The notes beneath the pieces were generated by a model. It had not been told where the DNA came from and ran no database searches. It saw nothing but the letters and a program-made list of their open reading frames with translations. DNA of 64,000 nt from Thuidium tamariscinum. Lineage: Eukaryota; Streptophyta; Bryopsida; Hypnales; Thuidiaceae. This document shows, in pieces, positions 1-12,730 of this stretch; the stretch's first letter is position 1; the number at the start of each line of letters is the position of its first letter. Position numbers and translations under genes: made by a program. The DNA lies in assembly GCA_947034885.2 (NCBI GenBank), contig OZ019759.1, positions 14,758,501 to 14,822,500 on the forward strand. Direction: 5' to 3'.

Positions 1-1108
1 CCAAAGTTGGGGTTCCTTGAATGGGAATGGGGAGTTGTCAATCCTTCTAGAGACAATCTGGCTCCTTTAGAAACTAAAAGGTCTATGGTTCAATCCCCCA
101 AGGCATCCCCCACCCCTAAGAGAGAGTGTTTAGTCAATTTCTTTAGGCGTGGAGGAGGAAAGCATTTGATTTTTGGGCGTTTGGCCATCTAGGGCGATCT
201 AATAAAATTCCTAAAAGTCGGATGACTTTCCCTCTTCTCACCTTTGAGAAAAATGACTTGACGCTTTGATTTTTTGTCCTTTTTTTAGGAAACTTCAAAA
301 ACTATGATTACATGTACAAAATAATTCCCAATGTACCCTTCAATGACACCATTGATCCTTTTCAATTTTTGAATAAATTTAATTCTTATCTAATTTTTTT
401 GTACATACATTTGTAAAGTAATGGTTCATTATTTAATTAATTCACCAATCTTTTGATAAAACTTGTAAGATCCAAATTAGAATTACTCAACCTATTAACT
501 ATATTTTTTTCCCTTGTTATATACAAATATTACTTCTATGGAAGAGATACATGTCATTAAACATTTAAACTTCTTCACTGTATTGCCATTAGAAAGTTTG
601 AAAGTATTCGAAATTGTCATTTGTAGAAGTGTACTTTAAAAAAAATTATTTGACATTTTCCAACACTATTCTTCAATACTACTTGCACTTAAGTAGTAAG
701 AGAAGTTTAACTGGTTTTTTGTTATATCTTAACCAATTTATTTTCATTCTAGGATTTAGGAATTTTTATATTGATAGACAACAAGGTCCTTAAATTGTCA
801 AATATATTATGTTGTATTAAGTGTGCAATGTTACAAAAGAATTTCATATTTTCATTCCAAATGCAAACCACATTCTCCATCTTGTCCATTCCATTCCAAT
901 ATTTTGAATTATTCTTATCATAAAATCTAGATTGTGCCAAACAAACTAAAAATATACAAAAATATGTTGTTGCAACAATTGCAATGCTTTTTTGCAGAAT
1001 TTGAATCCAAATCAATGAAGTAAACTTGATGAAGATATGTTTCTACTCCCATTTAAACATTTCATACAATTTGAAATCCTTTATTGCAACTTGAAAGTTG
1101 GATGTATT
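1..1108. other. AT-rich non-coding DNA
   Basis: No supported gene. An open frame at 7-192 (+), 61 codons, is rich in Pro, Lys and Arg and has no recognisable domain. It could be the tail of something cut by the window edge, but composition alone does not make it convincing. The rest is AT-rich sequence with poly-A and poly-T runs and no long open frame. Confidence 0.4.
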
Positions 1109-1828
1109 GGGTGATTGCAAGAAACACCTGCCGATTTTGTTGCGTTTGGATGATTTTTTCGGGAGTACTTTAAAATTAGAAAATTAATTTAAAAATTTTA
1201 AAAAAATATGAATAGTGTATGTACCTCTAAGATGAAGGTTTTCACTGAAGGAATTGGATAGAAAAATTCTCTAAGTAGGAAAACTTGAAAAGTGCCAAAC
1301 CTCCAGAAAATACATACCTTCATGTTTTAATTAGGGAAAAATAGTAAAAATAGATATTTTCAAAAAATAAAAAGTGGCCATTTGCAACAACTTTATGGAG
1401 ATGGTCATTCACAAAAAACCTACCAAAATGATATTTTATATGTTTCAAAATACAAGCAGAAGGGAGCTCACTTTGTAGACCTCCACACCACATAAAATTA
1501 ACTATTTTTAAAAATCCTTCCTTGGAGAGCTATAGGTCTATTAGAAAACCATCTCATCCAAATTTCATCTTAAAATCATTAAGAAAAGGTACTCCATAGT
1601 ACTAAAAAACCCTAAACTGCCAAGTGTGACATCTAATCGGGGTCTATTTTTGGATAGTAAACTATTTTTGAAAATTATGAAAAAATTATGGAAGGTTTAT
1701 GATAGTTATGAGTACCTTCTCTACAAATCTTGAGTCAATCGGAGGCAAAACACAAAAGTTATAGCCAAAAAACAGATCAGCACACGTAGTGTGACACAAA
1801 ATAGGATAGGTGTTTCTTGCAATCACCC
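1109..1828. mobile_element. MITE-like element, family 1 copy 1 (720 bp)
   Basis: Terminal inverted repeats of about 20 bp: the left end starts GGGTGATTGCAAGAAACACC and the right end is its reverse complement. The same 4 bp (TATT) flanks both ends at 1105-1108 and 1829-1832, which fits a target-site duplication. The interior has no open frame. A second copy with the same ends and related interior lies at 51400-52128, so this is a repeated family rather than a chance inverted repeat. The superfamily is not assigned; a 4-5 bp duplication is short for hAT or Mutator. Confidence 0.8.
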
Positions 1829-3174
1829 TATTACTATAATCTTTTATTTTTTAGCTCATAGATTGATACAAATTTTGGTTGATGTTATATATTTCTCTCT
1901 ATAATGTATTCATAAAAATCAAAATTCTATGGAATCAAGAATTTTAGAAAATATTTTTTGTTTTTGTTCAAAATATGATTTTGTTATTTCTCTTCAATAA
2001 TCACATAAATTCTTTTTTCACCAATATATCTATTTTTCTGAATTCCACAAAAAAAAGATTTCACTAATAAAAAAAATTATTCTTATAGTAGAGAAATAAA
2101 ATATAATGTGTAAAAAGGTTTTTGACAATTGATTGTGTAATGTGTAATCATAGACTTTTATACTTTATCCTAACAAAGTGAATTTTTAAGCCTTAAATGT
2201 CTAAAGGGTCCTTTTCCCAAAATCACCTCTAAATTGGCAAATTGCCATTCTCAAATTGAAATTATATTATATTTTTGTACAATCAATTGAAAAATTCTAA
2301 TTGTAAAAAAATGATAGTGAATTTTCTAAGTTGATTGGGCATTCATGGAGAAATGAACAAATACTGTCATGACTACTTGGTCAAACTTCAATATCCTTCT
2401 CATTGTATATTGCATTATTGCAACTAAAATTGTATCAAGTATTATACACATACTTTTTCAAAGATAAAATCAAAAGTCTTTTATTCGTCATAACTCATAA
2501 GGGTTTTAGAATTTTTTGTGAAATTTTTTTCGAATACAAAAGAAATTTTTACAATATGATAATTCCTTAATAGTTATATATTAAAGTGTAAATTTTCATG
2601 TTATTCTATGATTAAAACTTCAATAGACCTTGCTCATAGCATTTCTAAATTTTAATTCTGTGACTCTCTAGTCTCTAAGTCCCAATTGGCCTTTTGCCAA
2701 TGTCTTGCAGAAAAAAACTCTAAAGTCACTTGATGGATTCTTGTAGTTACTAAAGGGGCACAGTAAGTATTTGGCTATTTGCTTTCTTCATTTTCAATTC
2801 AAATTCCGAACTACCCTAAATCCTATGAATGGCATTTAAAAAATTCTAAAATACACTTTGCTCCATTAGTTATAATGATGTACTACTAAAGTACAAAGTA
2901 CTAATTCATTAATACTTGCCCATACTTAATATTCAGTGCTTATTTCATACAACATTATAACTGATTCCAATATCTCTACTAACATTAGAAATATAAAAAA
3001 ATTTAAAGATTAACCCCTAACTACCCAAGGCACGAGAATATGGTGTTTACAAATTTTTGAAGCTAAATTAATCCTAACCAAGTTGCTATTTTTTGTAGTT
3101 TGTAGTTCTAGAATTTTTTTTCTAGAATGATACATTTAGTGTCACAAATCTAATCTAGAAAAGGAATGACAATG
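1829..3174. other. AT-rich intergenic DNA
   Basis: Low-complexity AT-rich sequence with no coding potential, no RNA gene and no inverted repeat that I can support. Confidence 0.5.
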
Positions 3175-3449
3175 CATTAGAGGAGATTCAAGGGCAACAA
3201 GAGACTGCAAAAGCCCTGTTCCCCGAATTGTTCCCGATCAGTAATTAATTAATTTTTTTTTCAAAAGAAAAAAAAAAATTCGTCTTGAAATGCAAAAAGA
3301 AGTCCAAAAAAAAATTCAAAAAAAAATTGGTGACGTGGCACACTCTCAACCACATTAGCAGAGGCCAGTTCTGCATTCCTGCGGCAGATTCCTGCGTTCA
3401 TTGCTTCGGGAACTTACAGTCTCCTGTTGCCCTCGAATCTCCTCTAATG
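3175..3449. mobile_element. Short inverted-repeat element (275 bp)
   Basis: The ends are near-perfect inverted repeats of about 37 bp, starting CATTAGAGGAGATTC and continuing through AGGGCAACA to GAGACTG with about two mismatches. Weaker complementarity reaches further in (TTCCCGAA against TTCGGGAA). The middle is a poly-A/T stretch. An open frame at 3285-3521 runs across the right arm and reads as chance. No target duplication is clear, so the element type is undecided. Confidence 0.65.
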
Positions 3450-4279
3450 ATTTTCTATGCAAGATTTTGTATAAGCATACCCCTTTCAATCTCGAGTTTC
3501 CATAATGTTGAGAGCTCTTAAAATGAGCCTCAAATACGGAGTACTATAGATGTTGGAGAAAAATTTGCATTAAAAATCCATTTATTAAAATTGTAAAGTA
3601 GATTTCCAGGTGATATAAATTGATTGGAGTTAGGCATGTTAACTAGGCCTTTTCATCTCATTTTTTTTGGTCACTAACTTCTTGGCTTTAACTTGTGAAA
3701 AGAGGATAGAAACACTTTACATCACCTTTGACAAATTGACACCCTCATGGCTCATGCCTCATAGACTAACATTATAATCTTTTACTCCATAAGTGCTATT
3801 GTTGTTTTTTTTTTCCTATGCAATCTCTAACATATATAATTTGAATTTGTACGCTTTAAATTTTTTTTTAAATTATACACCTTATGAAAATGTTGGTATT
3901 TTGTTCAACTTTGAAAAAATTCCAAGAAGCTGAAAATAGGCCTTGGGTAATTAGGGATTAAAGCTTACACATGAGGTACATTGCAATTATTATATTGAAA
4001 GACAAATAAGTTTTATAATTTTCAGAACAAAACTATGTTTTGTATATACCATGCTAAGTTTCAACGTCTTTTCTATGAAGAATGTAAAATTTGTACTTCT
4101 TAGGGTTCATGTTTAGGGTTTAGGGTATAAGATTTAGAATTTAGATGCAAAGAGGAGGAACTGAAATTACAACTTATAGAATTGGAATACTCACGTTGGA
4201 TTCTAACCCGTTGAATGTGACAACTGTTATACACTTCAGAATCCAATGTTTTCTTGAACAATGAGGATTACAAAAATTT
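3450..4279. other. AT-rich intergenic DNA
   Basis: Nothing supported. A degenerate telomere-like run (TTTAGGGTTTAGGGT) occurs near 4110-4130, which is common in plant intergenic DNA. Confidence 0.4.
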
Positions 4280-4490
4280 TGAATGATGACGGGTGGACGG
4301 GCGGATGGCCAGGTCTGGGGCCACTCTACGTCGTCCGAGATAGGTTCGCTGACAGACGGTGCCTATTCCGGTGGCGGACGGGTATATTGGTGGACGGCCT
4401 TAGGCTTAGAAGTCACTTTTTCTCTCCTTCAGCGCCAAGTCAGACGTGCTATTGTTGCTTTAAGCGCCAATTGCTTCCTACGTGGTGGAG
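4280..4490. repeat. GC-rich GGACGGGCGGA-type island
   Basis: A sharp GC-rich patch in AT-rich surroundings, built from permutations of GGACGG, GGGCGGA and GGTGGACGG. The same word set recurs near 31980-32050, 36180-36300, 45810-46330 and 48510-48720. Two overlapping open frames here (4261-4533 and 4283-4510) follow from the stop-poor composition and are not called as genes. Confidence 0.5.
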
Positions 4491-4799
4491 AGAAAGGGTC
4501 ATTATTTTGATGTTACAACATCATATTCATTAATTTGGGAGATCAAGAACCTCCCAAATTAAAACTATCCATTTACACAAGCAAAATATCATATATAATT
4601 GTATTAAATTAAAGTTTATAAATCTCATTTAATAAGTTTGAACTTATAATTTCTATTAAAATAATAGTTTGAAGAAGAAAAGAAAGTATAATTGTAGTTT
4701 CTATTTTGGTATCTCCTTTTAAGGTTGTAGACTATACCTTCAGTTTGTACCTAGTTTGTGTTGTTTGATATCGATTAATATGTGAACATCTTCATTAGT

Positions 4800-4985
4800 T
4801 AGTCACCCCATTAAGTTAGGATATATTGCAAGAGGCATTGCAAGAGACTGATAGTTGTGTGATTGGAGGCCCGGGTTTGATTCCTATTGACCTCCACCTT
4901 ATTAAGCCGTGGGCGCTATTCTGATACTGAGCTAGATTGAAATTGTACTCTAGAATTCACACAAAATTTTTTTTTAATTCTAAAT
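4800..4985 (+). mobile_element. Possible tRNA-derived SINE
   Basis: A Pol III B-box-like word, GGTTTGATTCC, lies at about 4868-4879 in the context GGCCCGGGTTTGATTCC, as in the T arm of a tRNA. It is followed by CTCCACC and a unique 3' part ending in a T/A run near 4975. Upstream GC content fits a degraded tRNA-like head, but I cannot draw a cloverleaf or find a clear A box or target duplication. A tRNA-derived SINE is the best guess; a degenerate tRNA pseudogene is the alternative. Confidence 0.3.
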
Positions 4986-5442
4986 GGTTTTTTACTAAGA
5001 ATAAAGGAATACAACTATTACAGTAAAAAATAAAGTAACACACGCAAATGTATTAGTAAATATATTAAAAATATATAGAGGCACACTCATTTTATTAAAA
5101 CAAAACTACAATCCAAATAGTGTATCTAAATACAAACTACAAAATCACATAAATCAAACATAACACCATCTATTCGATTCCAATATAGAATAATCATTTG
5201 TAATACAATGTATTACAAACAATACATTTAAAAATACTAAATAGACTTCTATTCAAAGTTTATAAACTAAAATATATAAGTAGCTCTCACTTGAAATTGA
5301 AGTTAAAAACTACACCATAATGATGACCTAGTCTAATTGAAACACATCAAACATGTGAAGCGAGGCTTTGCTTGATGATTTCAATTTGTGCGGCCGGAAT
5401 CTTGAGCAAGCATTGGCGAGTATCTTTTTTGATCTGAGACTT
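4986..5442. other. AT-rich 3' flank of pseudogene A
   Basis: AT-rich DNA downstream of the minus-strand pseudogene at 5443-8211, probably its former 3' untranslated and termination region. No separate gene or repeat seen. Confidence 0.35.
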
Positions 5443-8211
5443 TCACGCCGTCATCAAAGCATTTGTTGCTTCCCAAACTGGCGGATCAAGAACATCAACC
5501 TTCCAACGTAAATCTCTTTCACTGTCCCATCCAATGTAAAAGTCTTGAACATCTTGGCTTCTAGAAGTTGGGCGAAAATATTGGATGAGGATGTAGTTTG
5601 GCTTTTCAAGATTACAATTCGGGTCAGACAACGCTCATGCGATCCAAACTGGTTGTGAATTACCATCTGCAGGATGAATTGCGATGAAATAACCTTCATA
5701 GAGATCACGACCAATCCTAAAGGATGGTTGTGGACGACCCCGCAAAGGTCCAACATAGGCATCGTCTTATCTAAACTCCTCACGATCCTCACCATCTTCT
5801 CCCAACTGATCAAAAGGATTTGCTTGAACTCGAGTAATAGGCCAGAATTCGTCTTTTAGAACATTTGAGGTAGTAATTGGTTCTTGCAAAGCTTCCTTCA
5901 CATCATGCCAATAATAAACCAAATGTTCATAACGTCTTCGACACTCTCCAGTAACATCTGCATTGCATAAGTTTTCCCTATATTTTACAAACCCAGCTAT
6001 GCCTTTCTCAATGTCTTCCACACCCCTCATTGGTTTTGGAGGAACGGGCAAATGCACTCCGCAAGGCCACAAACTACGCCCCTCAGAATCCTCCTTCCAC
6101 AATTTTATACCGCTACTACCTTCCCCTAACCATTCTATATCCATGCACAACAATTTGTACTTCATGACTGGAACTCCATTTGAATCCAAGTAAAATTTTA
6201 CTTGTTGCGGCTTTGTATGTCCAACAAGGGTCTCATCACCATCCAAGAAAGTCCCTGCAATAAATCCTTTGAAGTCCGGCACCTCCTCAATAAAATGAAG
6301 GATAGTAGAAATAGACTCGACATCCATGAATGACTTCATAAGCACTGGAATTGTTGGAAAATTCTCCTTCTTCAAAAGCATACTCCATCTTCCAAACAAC
6401 GCATTGATGTCATCATGGGTGTGACCCACAATCATGAAGTTCACAAATACTTCATGAAAGATCTTGTTTGCCACAAGCAAAGACCAAAAGCAAAAAACAT
6501 ATCGATTCTTGTTGTCACCAGTGGCATTGTCCATCTGCACATTGAGAATGGGTAGTAATGGCGTCCCTGGAACTAAGAGTTCCGGTGTGGGCGGTAGAGA
6601 GGCTTTGCAAATCTCTGCATCCTTTAAAACTCTCTGAAATAATGTGGACGACCCTGAACCCTCAAACAACAACCGTGAAGATGTCTTTGGTACCTTCTCC
6701 AAATCTCGCAATAATTTTGCCATAGAACCAATGGTGTAATTGGAATCGTGAGGAAAGATATCCAATCCATAATGTGCATAACGAACATCTCCATGACCAT
6801 GAGCAATCATGCTAGTGACAGAAACGGGCAATTTCACTAGGCCATTTGTTTCTTTGCTCTTGTGAGAAAAAACTGGAGAAGCAGTCTTTGCATGGTCCAT
6901 CTTGTCATGCATAATTGTGAGGCACTCATGGGGAGAGGTATGAGACAGGTATCGGTTAGCATAGTATAACTCCCTGTGCGCGCGGGCAATGGCAAGATGT
7001 TTGTCGAGCCTTCTCGACCATTTCAAAGCACTTTCAGAGCCAATGAGAGCATTCTTCTGAAGCTCTTGCAATTTGTCACATGTGCCGCATTGAGCAAAAT
7101 TATCTCCTGGCTTCTTCACATCAAATTCAGGAAACTTCTAGGATCTAATCTTACTCAAGCTTGAAGCTGAGACCCCCTTTAAACCAAAAGCAGCATTTGC
7201 CTCGTTGATTTTTGGGATTTGGCCCTTCCATTGAAAGGTAGCTAGGAGAATCATGGAAACAACTTTGTCTCCAGACTTCAAAGTCCTAGTCCTATGTGGC
7301 ATGTGATCAGTCTCCTTCTCTAAGATGCACTTCAACGTTGCTGAGGCCTGTTCAGTATGCTTCCTTCGCTTTACCATTCCGGTATTACCATGATCCTTTG
7401 CTTCACATTGATCCTTGGCATATGTCTGATATCAGTAAAATGTCGCTTCTGGAACTCCAGAAATAAGCATCCAGGCTCGCATGCAGACACTTAGGCCTTC
7501 CATAGTCACCATCTTCCTCTCGGTCGAGTCATGATCAACCGTTCTGTGAACTTCGGTTTTGAGGTGGGCTCTGAACTTGAATGTAGAGCGTTGATACATT
7601 CTTTCACGGAAGGCTTGAATCTTCTCTCTTGGAAAAGGTTGCACGCAATTCTTGCTACAACACACTCTACTAGAGACCAAATTAATGGATTCTTGTGTGA
7701 GCAGCTCCTTCGCTTTCAAACCAATCTCGCAAGGTGGATTTCTTATAACACTTGAATAGGGCCGTGTGGATGTAGAACTTGCAGGGTTATGAAGAGTAGC
7801 TTATATACGATTGAAATTGTCTCGAGCATCATGATCAAAAAGACTTGCCCCTTGGCAATGGACTAACTTAATAGGCCACGCTATATGTGAATACACTTGC
7901 TCATAGGGAATATCATCTTCAGAGTGTGTCTTGGAAATGTAGATAGCAACGTGCGTGTCACCCAATGGACCGTTGGCACCAAGAACAAGGTCAAAGTTGA
8001 CACTATGACAAGTACCTTCTCCAACGAGGAGACCATCGATGTTGTATAGAGTCACACACTTGGTAATCCACAACCTTCTTGGTAAACCTTCACACTTTGT
8101 GACACCAACATTCATCCCTTCGATTTCATAGAATTCATCGTCTAAAGAGAAGACCATGTCGGTTACATCCGCTGAATAACTCATTGTTCCTATAAATACC
8201 AAAATAAACAT
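5443..8211 (-). pseudogene. DUF7869-like transposon-type protein, pseudogene A
   Basis: One minus-strand frame of about 920 codons with no frameshift from 8211 to 5443, broken by in-frame stops at 7801-7803, 7432-7434, 7138-7140, 5767-5769 and 5635-5637. From N to C it shows: an N-terminal region with CEGLPRR and GASLFDHD; a Cys-rich block (CCSKNCVQPF); a zinc-knuckle-like FAQCGTCDK; then MHDKMDHAKTASP and HGHGDVRYAHYG. The conserved core, QMDNATGDNKNRYVF followed by IVGHTHDDINALF, matches the DUF7869 signature as I remember it. Pseudogene D (55409-61857) is collinear over the whole length. The likely start is the Met at 8182-8184, just after an acceptor-like TTTATAG, which suggests a leader intron holding the palindromes upstream. 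The family is of unknown biochemistry and typical of repetitive eukaryotic genes. The Asp and His residues suggest a nuclease or transposase-like core, but that is inference. Confidence 0.85.
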
Positions 8212-8250
8212 CCGGTAAAGAATCAGGTGTCAAAATAACAATAGTCATGT

Positions 8251-8949
8251 TTCAGCTCGACACGAGTTGAATTAATTATCTCAAAATCAAAGAAGAACGC
8301 ACTTTAGTTGATAAAAACAAGATAAATCTCATCATGAGTATCAATGAAGTCTAAAGTTTTTGACTATGATTAAACATTTGTAAAAACATGGTCAAAATAA
8401 TGGACTACTTAGCATAACCAATATACTACTATTTCAGCTCGAGTCGAGCTAAATAGAAAATCGTGCAACATATCTTCCAACAAGAATTTTAAGTTCATTA
8501 AATTAATAAATTAATTTGTACTGCAATTCAGCTCCATTCGATCTAAAATGCAATTTCAGATATTCTTGAACTAGAAAAGGAGACAAATTGAGATTCTTTG
8601 CATAATTTTTTTACCTCAAAGAACACTCTACAAAAGTATTTGAAGTCTTTAATACATAGTCAATTAGTCACATGTCAGTATTAGATTATAATCTTTTATT
8701 TTAGACTACATGAACTAGAGTCTTTCCTATGACTACTATTTAATATGGGTATTGCTATTCAGCTCTATTCGAGCTAAATTTTGAATTGAGCCCCTCGTAT
8801 ACTATTAAACCACTTGCTCATTGAGCATTATTATCAGCCTAAGATCAAAATAACTAAGCCCTACCTATGTCAATTCAGCTCTAGTCGAGCTGAATTTCAA
8901 TGAAGTAGAGCAAGCTTGTAATTGTATTTCAACTAGACTCGACCCAAAT
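8251..8949. repeat. Palindrome cluster A (type 1, six sites)
   Basis: Six imperfect palindromes of about 21-26 bp at roughly 8251-8272, 8431-8454, 8526-8547, 8756-8780, 8872-8897 and 8927-8949. The half-sites are TTCAGCTC and GAGCTGAA around a CTAGTCGAG-like core; the best is at 8872-8897 (AATTCAGCTC, TAGTC, GAGCTGAATT). The cluster sits directly upstream of pseudogene A, probably inside a leader intron. The same palindrome type recurs around and inside pseudogenes B1 and B2 (19728-26274). Confidence 0.85.
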
Positions 8950-11159
8950 GTTCCGCGATTATCAGAACATTAAACAAACCTATATCTCGTGAGAATATCT
9001 ATTGTTTCCATCCGTAAATTTTGGCGAAATACACGAGACCTTCCCATTCTCACTCTCACATATGCAGTTTCATTCACGACCGAACTTTTGAAATGAATTA
9101 AGAAGGAAGTAGCAAATTTCTAGCATACAATTTTATCACATGTACAACAGTTATTGGGGTGAATTAAACAACTCTTTCAAGTACAAAGAATGTTTGTAAC
9201 ATGTAATTCTGCAAATAAGAGGAGAATGACAGCATGTCTGGAGACGGTGCTCTCGCTTGATTTGTCATGCATTTTACTCCTATGGACGAAATCTGAACTG
9301 TGTGTTGCATTGCGCTTGAAGAAGTTGAGAGGCATGCTCACTGGACTGACCTCTCACTTTGAGGAAAGGATTGCGAGACCGTACGGGGCTCGGAGCCACG
9401 CTCCCACGTGAATAGACTACACGATCCTCGCAGCAGTTTTTGTGACGCAAAGACCCGTTTGTACGCGGGCTGGTGCACTGGACACAAAGACCGACTCTAT
9501 TACAACATTGAAGTAGAATAGAGGGCGAATAATTACTAACCACAGATTCTTCCCGACAAAACATAAACTGCTATGTACCTAAACTGAACTGTCGCAAGTA
9601 CGCCTACATACATTGATGAGGAGAATAATCGAGTTTGATTCCTCAAAGGAGGTGGAAGTAGACATTACCACAAGAACTCAACTTCCCAAGCACTCCAAAA
9701 GACCTCAAAGACAGGAGTCGAAAACACAGCAGACAGTGGTACACAGAAGCATCAACACAAATTCCGCAGCGGCAGAAAGAGGAGTTCAATAACCAAATGG
9801 CAGCCTAAACTAAACTCTGTACGCGGGAAGAAAAGAGCACCAACACATTGTGCAGTTCCAGACATGCGCCTTCAATTTCAAAAAAATTGGAGTCACCCAA
9901 TGGTGACACCGCAGCGTTGCACAGCGACAAAAGCATATAATGTGGAATTCGGCTGAAGATTGGAAAAAAGTAAAGTGTTTTCCTGCTTACGAGGTATTCC
10001 TGTCAGACCTACCGATTTACTTTGGAAGGCCATTGTGGCTACTAGATATGCGCGAGACGTTTTTCCCTGCTTCCGAGGGATCCCTGTTAGAGATATCTGT
10101 TGACTTTCGATTCCCGCATGCAATAGTGGCTACAAGCCATGCGCATTAAGAATCTTCTTCTCATTTTCCGAATTCGCGCTTTTCCCTTTTTGTAGATTCT
10201 CGGGAGATGTTAAATACCCCCTCGGGCTAAACGGGGTACTTGTGGGCAGTGGGCCTCCGCAGGTTGCTTTGCCCGCACTGCCATGTCAATCCAAGTGCCA
10301 TCCCTGGCCCACCCACCCCGGCCTTGATTTGAACCCGTCCCTCCCATTCCCGCTCTCCTCCTCCATCTCCTGCCCATAGCTTTAGATCGTTAGATCTCTC
10401 ATATTTGATGAAGATCGAAAGAATTGAAAAAACTGCGCTCAAATATTGATGTAGACCAACTTCAACTTTGATTTTGGACAAGTATTTGAAGCAATTGGGC
10501 TTGTGAAGATGTGCATCTAGATGGGAACAATAGTTCATGCATGTCATATTACTGTTTACTAGTCTTCTGTAACCACGACTTTAAGTTAGTTCAATTTAGA
10601 TCTTCCTTACTTCATCACGGATTACTAAACCATCAATAGTTTCAAACTTGTCAATTCAACAAGTTGAATGAAGTTCACAGATTCAAAAACTCTACTTATT
10701 CCTAGGGTAGAGTTTTCAGTCCAATAAAGTTTGTTGAATTTATTTGATCAAGAATGTCTAAATTGTGAAACTCGATAAGTATACACAATACACCAAATAT
10801 GTAATTCAAAATTTATCTTTGGAGTTTGGACTCATCTCACAAGTGGTGTAGGAGACGTTTGCATCCTACTTGCATTAAAAAGTTGCACCCGAACACAATT
10901 GTTTTGAATGTCATCACTAGGAGAAATTTGTGGCCTTTGAGAATTTTGTGAATTGAAGAGTGTATGGGTTGTAAGAAATTTGTGGACTTTGAGAAATTGG
11001 TAACTTGCAACTGACTTTTAGTTTGCAACAATTTTGTGAGCTTTGATGAATTTGCGCTCTGCGAGAAATTTGTGAGGGATTTCAGGAATTCTAAGGAACT
11101 TCGGATTCAAGTGCTTTTAGATGCTTATGATCCCCTAAAATTCTGAGAAACCCAAAAAT
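8950..11159. other. Mixed-composition spacer, possible promoter region of A
   Basis: The GC content rises between about 9190 and 10400, so this may hold the promoter and first non-coding exon of pseudogene A. No exon can be proved. A tandem duplication of about 85 bp (roughly 9970-10055 and 10057-10142) repeats the pattern TTTTCCTGCTT, CGAGG, TTCCTGT and GTGGCTAC. Short degenerate repeats of GAGAAATTTGTG lie at 10915-11075. Small open frames at 9190-9411, 9280-9564 and 10227-10547 have no recognisable content. Confidence 0.4.
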
Positions 11160-12730
11160 CCAGATCTGGTTCTCTTGAACCCAAAAATCTGCACTCTTGC
11201 GAGCACTCTTAAATACAGCAAAATTATAGATCAAATTTTCATTCATTTCTAAAACATCCTACATAGTTTGAAAATTTTAAAAAAATGAAAATGGGATATG
11301 GAACAATTAATGGAACTTGAGTGTATGATTTGTACATACAATTAGATGTGACTACTTTGCTATCCTTGGACATGGTTCTCTTAAATATAGCAAAATTATA
11401 CATCAAATTTTCATTCATTCCTAAAATACCTTACATACTTGGACAAATTTTTTGAAAAAAAAAGGAAGTCACGAACAACTTATGGAACTTGAGTGTATGA
11501 TTTCTACCTACAAATAATTGCAACTAGCATGTTATCCATGGGCATGGTTCTCTTAAATACAGCAAAATTATAGATCAAATTTTCATTCATTTCTGAAATA
11601 CCTTACATACTTGGACAAATTTATAAACAATGCAAATGAATTTAGGAATAATTCATGGAATTTGAGTGTATGATTTGTACATACAAATAGTTGTGACTAG
11701 TTTCCTATTGTTGGCCATGGTTCTCTTAAATACAACAATATTGTATATCAAATTTTCATTCATTCCTAAAATACCCTACATACTTAGACAAATTTTTAAG
11801 AATGCAAATGGGTTTCAGGAACAATTCATGGAACTTGAGTGTATGATTTGTACATACAATTAGATGTGACTACTTTGCTATCCTTGGACATGGTTCTCTT
11901 AAATATAGCAAAATTATAGATCAAAGTTTCATTCATTCCTAAAATACCCTACATACTTGGACAAATTTTTAAAAATGCAAATGGGTTTAGGAACAATTAA
12001 TGGAACTTAAGTGTATGATTTGTACATACAAATAGTTGTGATTAGTTTTCTATCGTTGGCTATGGTTCTCTTAAATACAACAAAATTATAGATCAAATTT
12101 TCATTCATTCCTAAAATACCCTACATACTTAGACAAATTTTTAAAAATACAAATGGGCTTAGGAACAACTAATGGATCCTAAATGAATGATTTTTACATA
12201 CAAATAGTTGTGACTACTTTGCTATCCTTAAACATGGTTCTCTTAAATATAGCAAAATTATAGATCAAATTTTCATTCATTCCTAAAATACCTTACATAC
12301 TTGGACAAATTTTTAAAAAAAAATGAATTTAGGAACAATTTATGGAACTTGAGTGTATGATTTTTATATACAAATAGTTGTGACTACTTTGCTATCCTTG
12401 GGCATGGTTCTCTTAAATACACCAAAATTATAGATCAAATTTTCATTCATTGCTTAAATACCCTACATACTTAGACAAATTTTTAAAAATGCAAATGGGT
12501 TTTAGGAACAATTCGTGGAACTTGAGTGTATGATTTTTACATACAAATAGTTGTGACTACTTTGCTATTCTTGGCCATGGTTCTCTTAAATACAACAAAA
12601 TTATAGATCAAATTTTCATTCATTTCTAAAACATCCTACATACTTAGACAAATTTTTAAGAATACAAATGGGTTCAGGGAGAATTAATGGAACTTGAGTG
12701 TATGATTTTTACATACAAATAGTTGATTTT
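11160..12730 (+). repeat. Satellite-like tandem array, 172-bp period (array i)
   Basis: The word CATGGTTCTCTT (TATGG in one copy) recurs at 11371, 11543, 11716, 11889, 12061, 12233, 12403 and 12576. The spacings are 172, 173, 173, 172, 172, 170 and 173 bp, and a partial unit precedes the first. Each unit contains GAACTTGAGTGTATGATT and TTTTCATTCATT. The copies are diverged but collinear. There is no coding content; the frame at 11666-11863 is a by-product of the repeat. Diverged inverted copies lie at 14510-15010. Confidence 0.92.

Noticed and set aside
4110..4140. Telomere repeat array
   Set aside because: Only two to three degenerate TTTAGGG-type words, as is common in plant intergenic DNA; the same holds near 42.4, 45.6 and 53.5 kb.
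4858..4885. Functional tRNA gene
   Set aside because: Only a T-arm-like word is present; no acceptor stem, anticodon arm or A box could be fitted.
5454..5813. 119-codon minus-strand open frame overlapping the end of pseudogene A
   Set aside because: The homologous C-terminus shared with D lies in the other minus frame; this one has no match.
8251..8949. CRISPR-like array
   Set aside because: The repeats are palindromic, irregularly spaced, variable in sequence and in plant nuclear DNA, with no cas genes.
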